Of a stretch of 64,000 nt of DNA, positions 38,308 to 48,215 are shown one piece after another; position 1 is the stretch's first letter, and each line of letters opens with the position of its first letter. A program made the position numbers and the translations under genes. The DNA comes from Suillus spraguei (lineage: Eukaryota > Basidiomycota > Agaricomycetes > Boletales > Suillaceae). Location: positions 20,416 through 84,415 of the forward strand of contig JABCPU010000297.1 of NCBI GenBank assembly GCA_016800925.1, given 5' to 3'. The notes beneath the pieces are model-generated. The model was not told where the DNA came from, did not search any database, and saw only the letters and a program-made list of their open reading frames with translations.

Positions 38308-39346
38308 GGATCCAGAAATGGAGCCAACTGATCGCCGGTATATACATGACGCAAAAACATCTTGAACTGTACGCCCCTGAGGGTGGCTTCACTTGTCCCA
38401 TCTGCGCAGATAATGTGGATGGCCGAATACATTCCGCATCTTCATCAATTACCTAAAATTTCAGACCGCAAACCTCCAGAGCTCTCCATGCCATGCAAAC
38501 TTCGGAAGTCCAAGTATGCGCCTGCTGAAACATTCGTCTTTTACTCTGTTGGAGCTAGAAAATCAAGTTCTCGAGCTAAAGCGGCGGGCCCTAGTAGCGC
38601 TAAGCACACGTCTGAATTCTGCTTAATTTAGTCGAGCGGCAAAATTGGTAATTGGCGTACATCCCAGTAGCGCTGGTGACGATGAGGCAGGCTTTCTCGT
38701 GGCATCTTCCACTACCATTCCAGGAGCCTGAAACACTGATTGGCACTGACCACCGTAGTACCTCCGCTATTCCACATGCACAAGCATCTCCACTTCCGAT
38801 TCGTCCTGCAATCTTGACAAAAATCTTAATATTCTTTCGGGCACTCGTTCGTCTGGCGCTCCCTTTTGGTTGGCGCTCTTTGGCGCTCCTCTGGGCGCTC
38901 CCTTTGGTTGGCACTCTTTTTGGTCGGTGCTCTTTTTTTGGGCGCTCCTCTGGCACTGCCTTTGGTTGGTGCTCTCTTTGTTGGCGCTCTCTTTGGTTGG
39001 CGCTCGGGTTCCTGTTCGTGGACGCCAATGTCAAGAAAACACATCTCCTACTCTTGATCAAGGTGCGTCATTCTTGTCTCGTGTGGTCGCTACTTACATG
39101 GCGGCTGTCAGACCATCGCCCTTTTTAATACAAATCAACATGAGGAGGCAATTATGCGCGTCCAAAAATGCCGCAGGGCAAACTGTAACGAGCGAGACCG
39201 CCCTTCAGCTCCCACTCACTTACTACGGTCCAAGTGTGAGTAGTTTTGTTTGCACATTCGTCTCTATGGCCGAAGAAATGCGCTTCAAGATAACTATACA
39301 TTGTGCACCATACTGATGCCCAGATTCCCTTAGGCAGTGACGGCGC
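38308..39346. other. Intergenic region containing a minisatellite
   Basis: 3' flank of the calcium pump. The only clear structure is the repeat at 38839-39008. Open frames across the repeat on both strands are repeat by-products. Part of the N-terminus of the downstream membrane protein may lie in 39140-39346. Confidence 0.5.
38839..39008. repeat. Degenerate minisatellite, GGCGCTC / TTTGGTTGG units
   Basis: Repeated units of roughly 12-24 bp built from GGCGCTC and CTTTGGTTGG (for example TTTGGTTGGCGCTC and GGCGCTCCTCTGGCACTGC). It stays open in several frames on both strands, which is a consequence of the repeat. Confidence 0.8.
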
Positions 39347-41219
39347 TTGGACTTACGGTGGTTCACCTCGCCAGCAGCTTCCACTTCCTCTCCAACGTCT
39401 TCTCCTACCGCGACATCCTCCACCTTCACCACAACATCATCCTCTGTGACATCTGCATCGTCTTCATCATCCTATCAGTCTACATCTACATCCCCTTCCA
39501 CCTCTGCGACATCAAATCATTCTTCAAACACAAGTGCCTTATCTAAAGGAGCCCTCATTGGTATCATCATTGGTGCCATCATCTTGTTCATCATTTTGCT
39601 TCTGCTTTTTATCTGGTTCGTTCGTTGGAACTCCCGTCAACAAGAGCTGGTCTGGGTTCTCCTCGCGACAGCGGTGATGATGAAGCAGATTCTTTCCTCC
39701 GTCGTAGCACCATTACTGATCCTGAATGCCGTCTACGGCCAGTATCTTCTCTTCCACCGGTGCTGCCCCACCCCATATTGTAGGAAGCACTGGCTCCGAC
39801 CGAACAAGGTCCTCCCAGGCTTCGACAGACTATGGCGTCGTCCTGCCTGGCTCAGAACACTTTGGACAGGCATATGGTGGTGACGGTGGCCCAGCCCACG
39901 CCAGCAGTGAAATGCTAGGCCACATCTTGTTTCCTGGAGAGCTCCTTCGCATTGAAGATGAGGAAGAGCTGGAAGACATACCCCGACCACGCATGTACAG
40001 CTCAAGCCATCCCTCTTTGCCCGAGCACATCGCCCCCCTACTTCCATCCCCACCTTTTGAAGGTACTACTACACGCAAACCTTCAGGCCGCTCACTACTT
40101 AATGAAAAGGAAAAGTCCGTCCGCAGTGCCTCTTATCCAACAAGTGACCTGGAGGACTTAAAAGCCTTCACTGCTCGCCGCGTACGCGTCCAGGAGCTTG
40201 GTTCCCGCAGCCCACAAGATGACGACTCCACAAATACTCAGCCTTTCGCAGGACCTGGCAGTTGGCACAACTCCTTCTCTTGTCTGCGAAAGAGCTGGTT
40301 TGGATCCTCATCATCTCGCAGCGGATCAAACTCGCGCAAGGGATCGGATAAAGACGCAGAGGCAGCCCAATCCTTACTCGGCCGCAGGCTTGGTGTAGGC
40401 TATACCCCTGCAGGAGAACGTCCAATGTCGAGCGTGAGCGCTAAGAGCGTAATATCTGGGAACACGGTGTACCATGACGCAGTCTCTCATATGGGCACCT
40501 CAATTTTCCCTTCCTTCCAGAGCCATCACGCCTGCGAGTCAGAGGAAGTGTAGTACCTGCAGCGGACTTTAGACCTCCTATGCGGAGTGGGGCACCCCCA
40601 GCATATGACGATCCATATGATTTGCTAAGTAGTAGGAATCTCAGTCCGTTGTCCCTCACAGGCATCGATGTTCTGGATATACCAGCACCAGCACATTTCT
40701 CGTCTGCTTCGACGAACGGGAGACCTTTGCCGCCAGGTCTCGTCCCATTGTCTAGTCGCCATGCATGGAGGGAGTTGCTGTCCGTGATCACTGGCTCGTC
40801 AAATGGCGCCGGTATCACAATCGATGTTCTCGATGCTAAGCCGCCACAAGCAGGGGATGGTTGGAGAAGTTTAGCCGGTGGCTTCCTCGGTGCCAGTGTA
40901 GGACCAGATCCAAGTGAACAGAGAACCCCGTTTGGAACTGTGAGTTTGGGGACCACTGGTGAGAATCTTGGACTAACGATATTCGTTGATACAGCCCCAA
41001 GTCATCCATCGAGGAAATCCATTGATCTCTGAGCGAGAGTCTTTGCACTCTATGCATTCGCACCCAAGCCCCTACTCGGTATGTTCATCTTCAGGCTCAG
41101 CACCTACATCCTTCGCACGCGTTTTCAACCTCTCAGGGTCCAATTCGTCTCCTTTTGCAAGTCCCGCTTTATTATATAGCTATGAGACTTCCGAGCTGTC
41201 GGACGAAGATTTGAGGTAA
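39347..41219 (+). CDS. Ser/Thr-rich single-pass membrane protein, frame broken
   Basis: Probable surface or sensor-like protein; no family named. The ectodomain is Ser/Thr-rich (TSSSVTSASSSSSYQSTSTS), followed by one membrane segment ALIGIIIGAIILFIILLLLF and a basic stop-transfer FVRWNSR. The cytosolic tail is polar and continues in changing frames: frame of 39347 up to about 39640, then a frame reading GLGSPRDSGDDEADSFLRRS up to about 39720, then 39726-40530 (ILFPGELLRIEDEEELEDIP), then 40540-40990 (SGAPPAYDDPYDLLSSRNLS), and a last piece ending SYETSELSDEDLR at 41219. The first three shifts are each equivalent to one missing base; the last fits loss of two. No intron of realistic size explains them. 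Either the gene is decaying or the sequence has indel errors. A short intron (about 40961-40996) probably interrupts the last part. The signal peptide was not located, so the true start may be upstream. Confidence 0.6.
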
Positions 41220-41259
41220 TTGCGAGGCCTGTCTTTCTTACTGGTAACAGGAGTAGATC

Positions 41260-42021
41260 TTATTGGTCTACAATGACTCTGGTCTTAGAAGCCTTCCGCG
41301 ACTGAACATCGGACAAGAACCGTGGGAGGCACGCCAGTGACAGCAGCGAGGAAGGTCGAGAAGAATCGAGACGAGCGCGAGATGGTGAGCCAGCTGGGGT
41401 AATTGAGGTGTAGAACCCTTGGTCGTCCTTTTTCAGCCCTGGAGGAAGGTACCGGTAATTACCATTGATAGCTGGGAATACGAAGTTGGCTGGGATGGGA
41501 GACGAGCTCGAGCGTGATGAGCTGGAGTTTGATGAGGGGGACATCAAAAGTTTGGACAACAGGCCTGATTTGGGGGTGAAAGCTCTTGCGGACCCATTGA
41601 GAGTCTTAGGCGGAGAAAGACTACGGTCATCTAACACAGGGGAAGGCTGGTGTATCTCAACATCGGAAAATGCACTCCTTTGTGTGGGCGTGGAAGGGAG
41701 CATATCAGAATCAGTGGATGGCTCTGAATCATATTCCAGCGAGGAGAGCGGAGACTGGGGACGGCCACCTGGGGAAAAGGCATGTAAATGATTTGCAAGG
41801 AAAGTGTAAATCTCAAACGCACCGTCGAGGTCGGAGACGGATATAGCCCGGGATAGTTGGGTATCCCCAAGTAGATCCTGAACAAGAATAGCCCACTGAG
41901 ATCTCGCAAACTCGACCTCCTCCTCCTCTTCGTCGACGTCAACAGACAACTTCGTCCAACTAGTATACAACTCGTCCAAGGTGATATCAGGCATGATACA
42001 GTGAGTGAATCCGGAATCCAC
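41260..42021 (-). CDS. Hypothetical Ser-rich protein
   Basis: Not recognised. One uninterrupted frame of about 250 residues. ATG at 42021, with a second in-frame ATG ten codons later (MPDITLDELYTSW). The first 90 residues look folded (YTSWTKLSVDVDEEEEEVEF, ARSQWAILVQDLLGDTQLSR, DGAFEIYTFLANHLHAF), while the rest is Ser/Pro-rich and probably disordered (PSSNSSSSRSSSSPIPANFV). Stop codons of this gene and of the membrane-protein gene at 41219 are about 40 bp apart in convergent orientation. The truncated nucleoporin lies just upstream on the same strand. Confidence 0.6.
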   Translation of the reverse strand: MDSGFTHCIMPDITLDELYTSWTKLSVDVDEEEEEVEFARSQWAILVQDLLGDTQLSRAISVSDLDGAFEIYTFLANHLHAFSPGGRPQSPLSSLEYDSEPSTDSDMLPSTPTQRSAFSDVEIHQPSPVLDDRSLSPPKTLNGSARAFTPKSGLLSKLLMSPSSNSSSSRSSSSPIPANFVFPAINGNYRYLPPGLKKDDQGFYTSITPAGSPSRARLDSSRPSSLLSLACLPRFLSDVQSRKASKTRVIVDQ

Positions 42022-42102
42022 AATCTTAAGACGTCTTCTGCGGCTTGAACGCCAATGAATTTGTGATTCAGTGACTCAGAAAGTGACCATTTGTTTGCAG
42101 AG

Positions 42103-43360
42103 TCATGGAGCAGGATTTGACCCCATCAAAGCTGTCTGAGCGTAGGTAAGGGAGAGATTGAGGTTCAAGGACGCGACCCTCCTTTCCACTTCCTCCACTG
42201 CATTTGCCTTATCATTGCCCGACGCGCACTGTTGCAGACGACTGCACAGAAGTGCTATGGAGAACGTGAAGTCATCGCCAAACTCCTGGTCGTCACTGAG
42301 ATCCTGCGATTGTAGATGAGTATAGATGAGTAAGGGAGAGTCCCGGGAAGTCCTGCTCAAGCTGTGCGGCAAGTTTGTCAGAAAGACTGGGGTCATATGA
42401 TGTGCTCTTTGCCTCCAATATCAATTCATTGAGTTGATCTTCGGACTTGAATGGTGAAGCTAGCTTGCTGTAACTCAAGGGCTTCTTCGCGGGCTCAGAT
42501 GGTCCAGGCCGCGGGTGAAGGAAAATATCTTGTCCAACGACACGCACAGCATATGACTTCACCATGTTGCGATACGACTGAACAGACACTGCTCCGTGGA
42601 GACTTGATCGGCGCTCGTCATCCGATATGATGAATGTCTCTATCTCATAGTCAGGATCGGGACCAAGCACTTCTTTAACGAGTAGCCTCGATGATATTTG
42701 TGTTTAAGTCTGTGTTGCCACACGACATCAATGAAGTGGAACACCGATGCTAACAGATGAGAATTGGCTTCCCACAAGTCTTTCCAGCAACTAACGGTTT
42801 CATTAGCAACTTCGAGTGCGCTCGCGTGCTTCTTTAAATCATGCTATCCTTGCTCTTGCCCTTGTTATTAGGAGCCAAGAATTGTCCTGTAACGAAGAGG
42901 TTGGCTAATGCTGGTTCCTTGTCGACAGCAAGGGCTATGAAGTTCCAAATGGCGTCGCGCAGGGCGAGCTGAAAGCTGCCCGCGCCATAAGTACATGCGA
43001 TGGCTTCCTTTCCTTAGAGCGATTGTGGTGTGGATGCAGGGAGTCCAAAAACCTGCGATACGGTTCTGAAATTTCTTTCAATTGATCAGCTTCTGAGGTC
43101 AACTGCGAGGCCTCAGGCAGGTGCGTGCACGCGTGCTGGCTAGACAAGTTGGACGTCACGATCTCATGAATCCGTTTGAGCGACTCTGGTGATCGGAAGT
43201 AAGATCCATGACTTTCAGCTCCGAAAGTTGTTGAAAATGCTGAATACAGGTGTTCGATACTTCCTACTCTCTCACTTGATGGAACACTGTGTTTGGATGC
43301 GCAAGAGACTTCACATACATCGGTGGACTCTAAATCAATGTTTTGCTCGATAAAAATCAT
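42103..43360 (-). pseudogene. Truncated Nup188-like nucleoporin, C-terminal part only
   Basis: Nup188 is a large scaffold of the nuclear pore inner ring. Read leftwards: the segment around 43000-42860 gives GAGSFQLALRDAIWNF and FIALAVDKEPALANLFVTGQ; 42820-42690 gives ALEVANETVSCWKDLWEANS and LLASVFHFIDVVWQH; 42670-42310 gives LGPDPDYEIETFIISDDERR and NMVKSYAVRVVGQDIFLHPR; and 42300-42110 gives FGDDFTFSIALLCSRLQQ. The order and spacing fit my recollection of the fungal Nup188 C-terminal region. Only about 400 residues are present, against roughly 1,900 for the full protein, and nothing upstream of 43360 continues it. Frame changes near 43000 and 42690 are not explained by clear introns, and sequence seems missing near 42690. 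It is probably a remnant next to the repeat-rich end of the window. Identity moderate, non-function likely but unproven. Confidence 0.5.
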
Positions 43361-43858
43361 AACATGAACTTGGACGAGTTAGCATCACTGTACACTGAGT
43401 CACATTGCTATATAGCTGAAATATATTATCATTGTCATGCTATCACATTATTTGACAGTGCTGGTGGTGAACCGATGAACTAGTAGGACTTCACTCCGAG
43501 CTGCTGTCTTTGTAGCCCGACGACATCATACTTAAATTAGAAATATGTAACAGGTAAGGCGGAGAGTGTCTCGCTCCAAAACTAAACAAAGGCGGCGAGT
43601 TTGTAATATGGAATTTGGCCTATCGATATGGAAATAGCTGTAAACCAGTACCTATTCTGGGTCCTGGTATGACGCGACACAACGAGATTATGTAGTACAG
43701 TAGAGTCCGTGATGACAAACGAAGAAAATGAATACAGGATGTTGAACATCCAACAATACAAATACAAATACTCTGCAGGGAGCTTATCAAGACAAACGTG
43801 CTGTAGGACCACGCGGGATGGTGAAGAATGCGAGGTTGGAGCTAGTTGCGTTATCAAT
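43361..43858. other. Intergenic region, nothing recognised
   Basis: No motif-bearing frame. This is where the missing upstream part of the nucleoporin would be expected if the gene were intact. Confidence 0.4.
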
Positions 43859-45015
43859 CTATTCGAAACAGTGAGGATGCAAAAATGAGATAGGAAAATT
43901 CAGTCGCACCGAATCCCGCAAGAGGCCAAGAACGAAGCCTAGATGTTCGAGATTCGATCCCAGAGTGTATTGGGGAGATTTTAGGACTCGCCCAGTACCA
44001 TCTGCCAGCCTTTTGTACACGAAGAACATCCACTGTTCTCCGCTGGTGACCACACCCCTGATGACAGATAAACTATCATAAAGTTAGACGACGTCACGGA
44101 ACATAGAACGACAGGGAGCTGACCCCTGCAATTTACAATACGAAGCCGCAGCAACTGTAGCTTGAGATACACCGGCCCAAAGATTATCGCGCTTGGCTTC
44201 AAAGATGGTGGTCATTATTGGTTCCCCAATGTTTCCGGGACGCCCCAGTGCCATAATCGGATCGCTCAAGACGAATTCTAAAGAACCGTTCAAATTCATT
44301 CTAGCACGCGACAGAAAATGACTAACCGGTGAACTCAGTGGGGACTTTAGTCAACAAGAAGTCGACAACGCCACTAAACAAATATTTGCCAGACTCCGGG
44401 TTGAATGTTGTTCTAGGGATAGGGAATTCTGGAATTATATTCACACCCGGACACACCGATACAACTCTCAACAAGAGTATGTTGATCAAGATGCGACATC
44501 CAGCTTCCGTCTTTGGCGTTTAGATGAATATACAGTCGATCATGGAAATCAGCCACCGTAACGTACCACCGTTGCGACATGCTCGCGCACTAAACGTAGC
44601 AGAAATCGTGTGGTATCGATCAGAAGACACCCTGGTATTTCAGCCAATCCAAGGTCCTCGATTTCTTGCTTCTTGTCCTCGATCAGAAAAAGTGGACCAG
44701 GCGATATCTCCAATGAGGCAAGCGTTATTGTATCCAACTTAGAGAAGGAAGCGTGCTAAGGAGAGGCTGATCAGCTCTGTGAAAAATTAAGCGTCATGCA
44801 ACCTTCATCACCTTAACGATTTCCAATTTGTCGCGCATTTGTTTGAGTTTATCGATCAGACCATCAGGCAAATCCTCGTCTCCTCCATTAAGCCTGGAAC
44901 AAAATTCCTCTATCTTATTCAGCAATTCGTTTGCATCTTCTGAAGTTGGATATGAAAGCTTTCGGATGGAAACGGAAGCCATGATGTGCGATACACCGAC
45001 AGATGCGAGAGACAC
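43859..45015 (-). CDS. Basidiomycete-type hypothetical protein with possible PD-(D/E)XK nuclease motif
   Basis: No named function. Read leftwards: MASVSIRKLSYPTSEDANEL from the in-frame ATG at 44982, LPDGLIDKLKQMRDKLEIVK, then LFLIEDKKQEIEDLGLAEIP and LLIDTTRFLLRLVREHV, then near 44460-44330 IPRTTFNPESGKYLFSGVVD with FLLTKVP. Next come NLNGSLEFVLSDPIMALGRP, MTTIFEAKRDNLWAGVSQAT, VAAASYCKLQG, and finally CVTSGEQWMFFVYKRL-like sequence with GRVLKSPQYTLGSNLEHLGF. The Asp in GVVDFLL followed by E-A-K in FEAKRDN has the spacing of the acidic core of PD-(D/E)XK enzymes, where a beta strand carries E-x-K. That is an inference from spacing and local sequence. Pieces lie in different frames separated by probable short introns; some joins (for example near 44790) look too short and may be damaged. 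Confidence 0.5.
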
Positions 45016-45141
45016 AGGGATTCGATTGTGGGGGTTGTGGCATCACCAAAAGTCCGTATTGCCTTATTAGGCTGAGATTTTCGGGGTCACGGGTCGTGGC
45101 TTCTGAGATGATCACACTGTTGTTTCCGTGTATCTGTTGGA

Positions 45142-45173
45142 GTCAAACATCTATGGGGGTATAGATGTTTGAC
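45142..45173. repeat. Perfect inverted repeat, 13-bp arms, 6-bp loop
   Basis: Arms GTCAAACATCTAT and ATAGATGTTTGAC flank GGGGGT. It lies just upstream of the minus-strand gene at 43859-45015, so it could be a regulatory hairpin or a trace of a mobile element end. Confidence 0.85.
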
Positions 45174-45732
45174 TGCGACAGGTAGTCATCAATTTGGGTT
45201 CAACCTCATAACAGAATACCTTCACAAAACAGAAATGGACATCCCAGGAGCCCCTTCAGTGAATTTACCCATATTAGACAGACAGCTGAGGGTGACAATG
45301 TACCAATGGAGGTGGGCCAGCCCATGTGGGCCCATGGCAATAATTGTACCATGTTAGACGAGTGGGCTGAGGGTGGTATGTACCTGATGCAATTAGATGG
45401 GCTGGTGGTATATAGTGTAGAGGTGTTAGGACAGTATAACTCCATCATAGGACATCAAATATCTAACAGATGCACTGGTATATATACTATAGTGATGGGG
45501 ATATATGATTTTGCACTCATTTCTAATATTGTCATATTATGTCTGCTGGTCCAGGGGGAGAGGGTGAGCAATCATCTTACAAAAAATTGCTGGAGCTTCA
45601 AAACTATCTATCTGTTTCTCCGGCTGCAGGGGTCTAGCCATCCCGTCCCAGCTCCTGCCTTTAAAGGCAATCGTCCCTGCTTCTTATTTCCCATCCGCCA
45701 TTTTTTTTTAAAATGAAAATTCCTTACATCAC

Positions 45733-45852
45733 TGTCCCTGCTGTCCCTGCTCCAGAAAGGAAACCGTCCCTGCTCTCAAAAGGAAACCGTCCCCGTCCCT
45801 GCTCGCAAAAGGCAACCGTCCCTGCTCTCAAAAGGAAACCGTCCCTGCTGTC
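45733..45852. repeat. 23-bp minisatellite, about four units
   Basis: Consensus unit CCCTGCTCTCAAAAGGAAAC plus CGT, repeated from about 45743. It is preceded by short CTGTCCCTG repeats; one unit carries an extra CCCCGT. Confidence 0.8.
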
Positions 45853-46442
45853 ATTCTATCTATATGCTGCATCCCTGCCCCAACTAAGATGATAACTGGC
45901 TTTGTCTTACAGCCGTCCGGCCTGGATTCGAAGTAATTCAATCTTCTCATGGGTCATTAGCGCGGTTAGTCGCTACCTGCATCTAACTGACTGTGCTCAT
46001 AACTGCAGTGCAATTTTATGTATACACCAACTCAACGTTTGTATCTTAGAAAAATTAGTACCCCCAATGACCAAAATGAGCTGCCATTGGATGATACACT
46101 TGACGTTCTCAGGACGTGGGTGACCCTGGAGGCGGTGTGGGTAACATAACTCTGCTGGGGTGCAGATATATGTTGAATGCTGCCTAGCTGCTATTCAACC
46201 CAAGGGTTTCTGGTCCAAGGCTCAGAGCTCAGAGGAGTAAAATCATTATTCAAACAGTAAGTCTCAGACTGCTACTGGTAGGTAGTGAAGTGGTGTAAAG
46301 ACAGGTGCAAGGTAAGGTTCTTATGTACTCAGCCAAAATGCAGACCTAAGGTAAGGAAAGCCTAAGTAAGAGACACTATGCAAAAACTACTGTTTCAAGG
46401 TCAGCCTGAGTTTGTCTGTTACAGCAGCTAGCGAGTGAGCAA

Positions 46443-48215
46443 GTGAAACTAGAATGCATATCCTGGTCACAGAGTTGGATATCAGGGGTCGAGGTACGAG
46501 CTCGACACTTATGTAAGGCCTTTGAATGGTCAACCGAATGTATGGACACCTTCGAAGAACTGAAACGATGCTTCACTTCCCAACCGGTACTCCGTAACCC
46601 TGATCCTTCCCGACAATTTGCCATTGCTACCGACGCTTCGCTTGTAGCAACTGGCGGAGTTCTCCTGCAGACCGATGAGAATGGTGTTTATCACCCATGT
46701 GCATATCTCTCACAGTCCTTGAACCCTGCGGAACGCAATTACCAGATCTTTGATCGAGAACTCCTTGCCATGATCCGGGCATTGAATGAATGGCATCATT
46801 ATCTCGAAGGCAACCCACACCCCGTCCTGGTATTCACCGACCATAAGAACCTTCTGGACTTTAGAAGTGCACAGAAGCTCACCCGTCGCCAAGCACGTTG
46901 GCACTTGATTTTGTCTATTTACGACATTGAACTGCATCACGTTGCAGGTACTAAATTAGTGGTACCTGATGCACTATCCCGCTGGTCTGATTATGACTCT
47001 GGCAAAGACGATAACGAGGACCAGACCCTCCTCCCTGACGCTCTATTCGTTCGTCTTATCGACACCGACTTGAAGGATGTGCTGTCATCCTCTGACCCCC
47101 TCGACGACCCTGTCTTCAAAACGGCATCTGATGCCCTTGAGGGCGTGTGCCTTCCCCCTATGAAATCGGCACTTTCTGACTGGAAGATTGAGGAGAACGT
47201 CCTCTATTTTAAAAACCGCGCCTATATTCCTCCGGCGCATCGCTCCGATATCCTGAAAAGGTATCATGATCATCCTACCACGGGTCACCCCAGTAGATTC
47301 AAAACTGAAGAACTTGTAAAACGAGAAGCCTGGTGGCCTGCAATGGGCTCTTACATTCGGAAATACGTTGAGGGTTGCGCCCTTTGCCAGCAAATGAAAG
47401 CGGATACTCATCCTGTCCGACCCCCGCTCACGCCTATTCCCTCGTCGGCTGTTCGCCCATTCTCCCAGGTCTCCGTCGATCTCATCACTGACCTCCCCGT
47501 CTCTGGGGGCTTTGACAGTATCATGGTAGTGGTAGACCATGGCCTTACGAAGGGGGTAATTATTATCCCTTGTTTGAAAACCATCACTTCAGAAGGTGTG
47601 GCTAAGCTATTTTTAAAACATGTCTACCGACGATTTGGACTCCATGACAAAGTCATCTCGGATCGAGGACCGCAATTCCTATCTCGCTTCTCAAAGGAAC
47701 TTGCCCGACTTCTTGACTACGTCATCGCTCCATCCACGGCTTACCACCCACAGACTGATGGCCAAACTGAGAGACTAAATCAAGAACTCGAAACGTATCT
47801 ACGCATTTACTGCCGCAGCAATCCAGAAGACTGGGTAGAACATCTACCAATCGCCGAATTCGTCCATAACCACCGAAAACACAATGCAAGGAATGCATCA
47901 CCCTTCTATTTGATGATGGGATACGAGCCACGCGCTATTCCCCATCTTATTACCGACTCATCCATACCCGCAGCAGAAGATCGAGTACGATCTCTGCAAA
48001 AGATAAGAGAAGAAGCAATCGCTTGCCACAATATTGCAATGCAAACGATGGCTGAACGATCCCGAGGAGATAAATACATCCCATGGAAGATCGGAGATAA
48101 GGTCTGGCTATCTGCCGCTAATCTTAGACTTAAACTTCCATCAAGAAAACTCGCGCCAAAGCGATACGGACCTTTCCCGATTATCGACGTCTTATCCCCA
48201 TCACGTTCACACTAA
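46443..48215 (+). CDS. Gypsy pol fragment: RT end, RNase H, integrase (copy A)
   Basis: Open frame of 590 codons; the first 24 or so are non-element flanking sequence, and element homology begins at about residue 25 (KAFEWSTECMDTFEELKR). RNase H shows FAIATDASLVATGG (first Asp), RNYQIFDRELLAMI (Glu), VLVFTDHKNLLDF (Asp) and VPDALSRW (last Asp). Integrase has the zinc-binding HDHPTTGH and CALC, then VSVDLITDLP, KVISDRGPQFLSRF and HPQTDGQTERLNQELE, that is the complete D,D-35-E triad. It ends in GDKVWLSAANLRLKLPSRKL; a frame change then leads to the chromodomain. All visible catalytic residues are intact, so this part may derive from a recently active element, but without RT it cannot act alone. 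Confidence 0.93.
   Translation: MKLECISWSQSWISGVEVRARHLCKAFEWSTECMDTFEELKRCFTSQPVLRNPDPSRQFAIATDASLVATGGVLLQTDENGVYHPCAYLSQSLNPAERNYQIFDRELLAMIRALNEWHHYLEGNPHPVLVFTDHKNLLDFRSAQKLTRRQARWHLILSIYDIELHHVAGTKLVVPDALSRWSDYDSGKDDNEDQTLLPDALFVRLIDTDLKDVLSSSDPLDDPVFKTASDALEGVCLPPMKSALSDWKIEENVLYFKNRAYIPPAHRSDILKRYHDHPTTGHPSRFKTEELVKREAWWPAMGSYIRKYVEGCALCQQMKADTHPVRPPLTPIPSSAVRPFSQVSVDLITDLPVSGGFDSIMVVVDHGLTKGVIIIPCLKTITSEGVAKLFLKHVYRRFGLHDKVISDRGPQFLSRFSKELARLLDYVIAPSTAYHPQTDGQTERLNQELETYLRIYCRSNPEDWVEHLPIAEFVHNHRKHNARNASPFYLMMGYEPRAIPHLITDSSIPAAEDRVRSLQKIREEAIACHNIAMQTMAERSRGDKYIPWKIGDKVWLSAANLRLKLPSRKLAPKRYGPFPIIDVLSPSRSH

Larger units (their letters stand above)
45016..46513. other. Repeat-flanking region, no gene recognised
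   Basis: Contains the hairpin at 45142-45173 and the 23-bp minisatellite. The 136-codon frame at 45306-45716 is hydrophobic in parts but matches nothing I know and runs into low-complexity DNA. It ends at the break point of gypsy copy A (46514). Confidence 0.4.

Noticed and set aside
38652..39316. Several long frames over the GGCGCTC minisatellite
   Set aside because: Repeat by-products, open on both strands in multiple frames.
39733..40161. Minus-strand frames antisense to the membrane-protein tail
   Set aside because: The plus strand carries the coherent polar tail across the same bases; the antisense frames are shadows.
41465..41791. 108-codon plus-strand frame
   Set aside because: It is antisense to the uninterrupted minus-strand gene at 41260-42021, which has the better composition.
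45306..45716. 136-codon frame left of the minisatellite
   Set aside because: No motif; runs through low-complexity DNA. Possible repeat-derived frame but not supportable as a gene.
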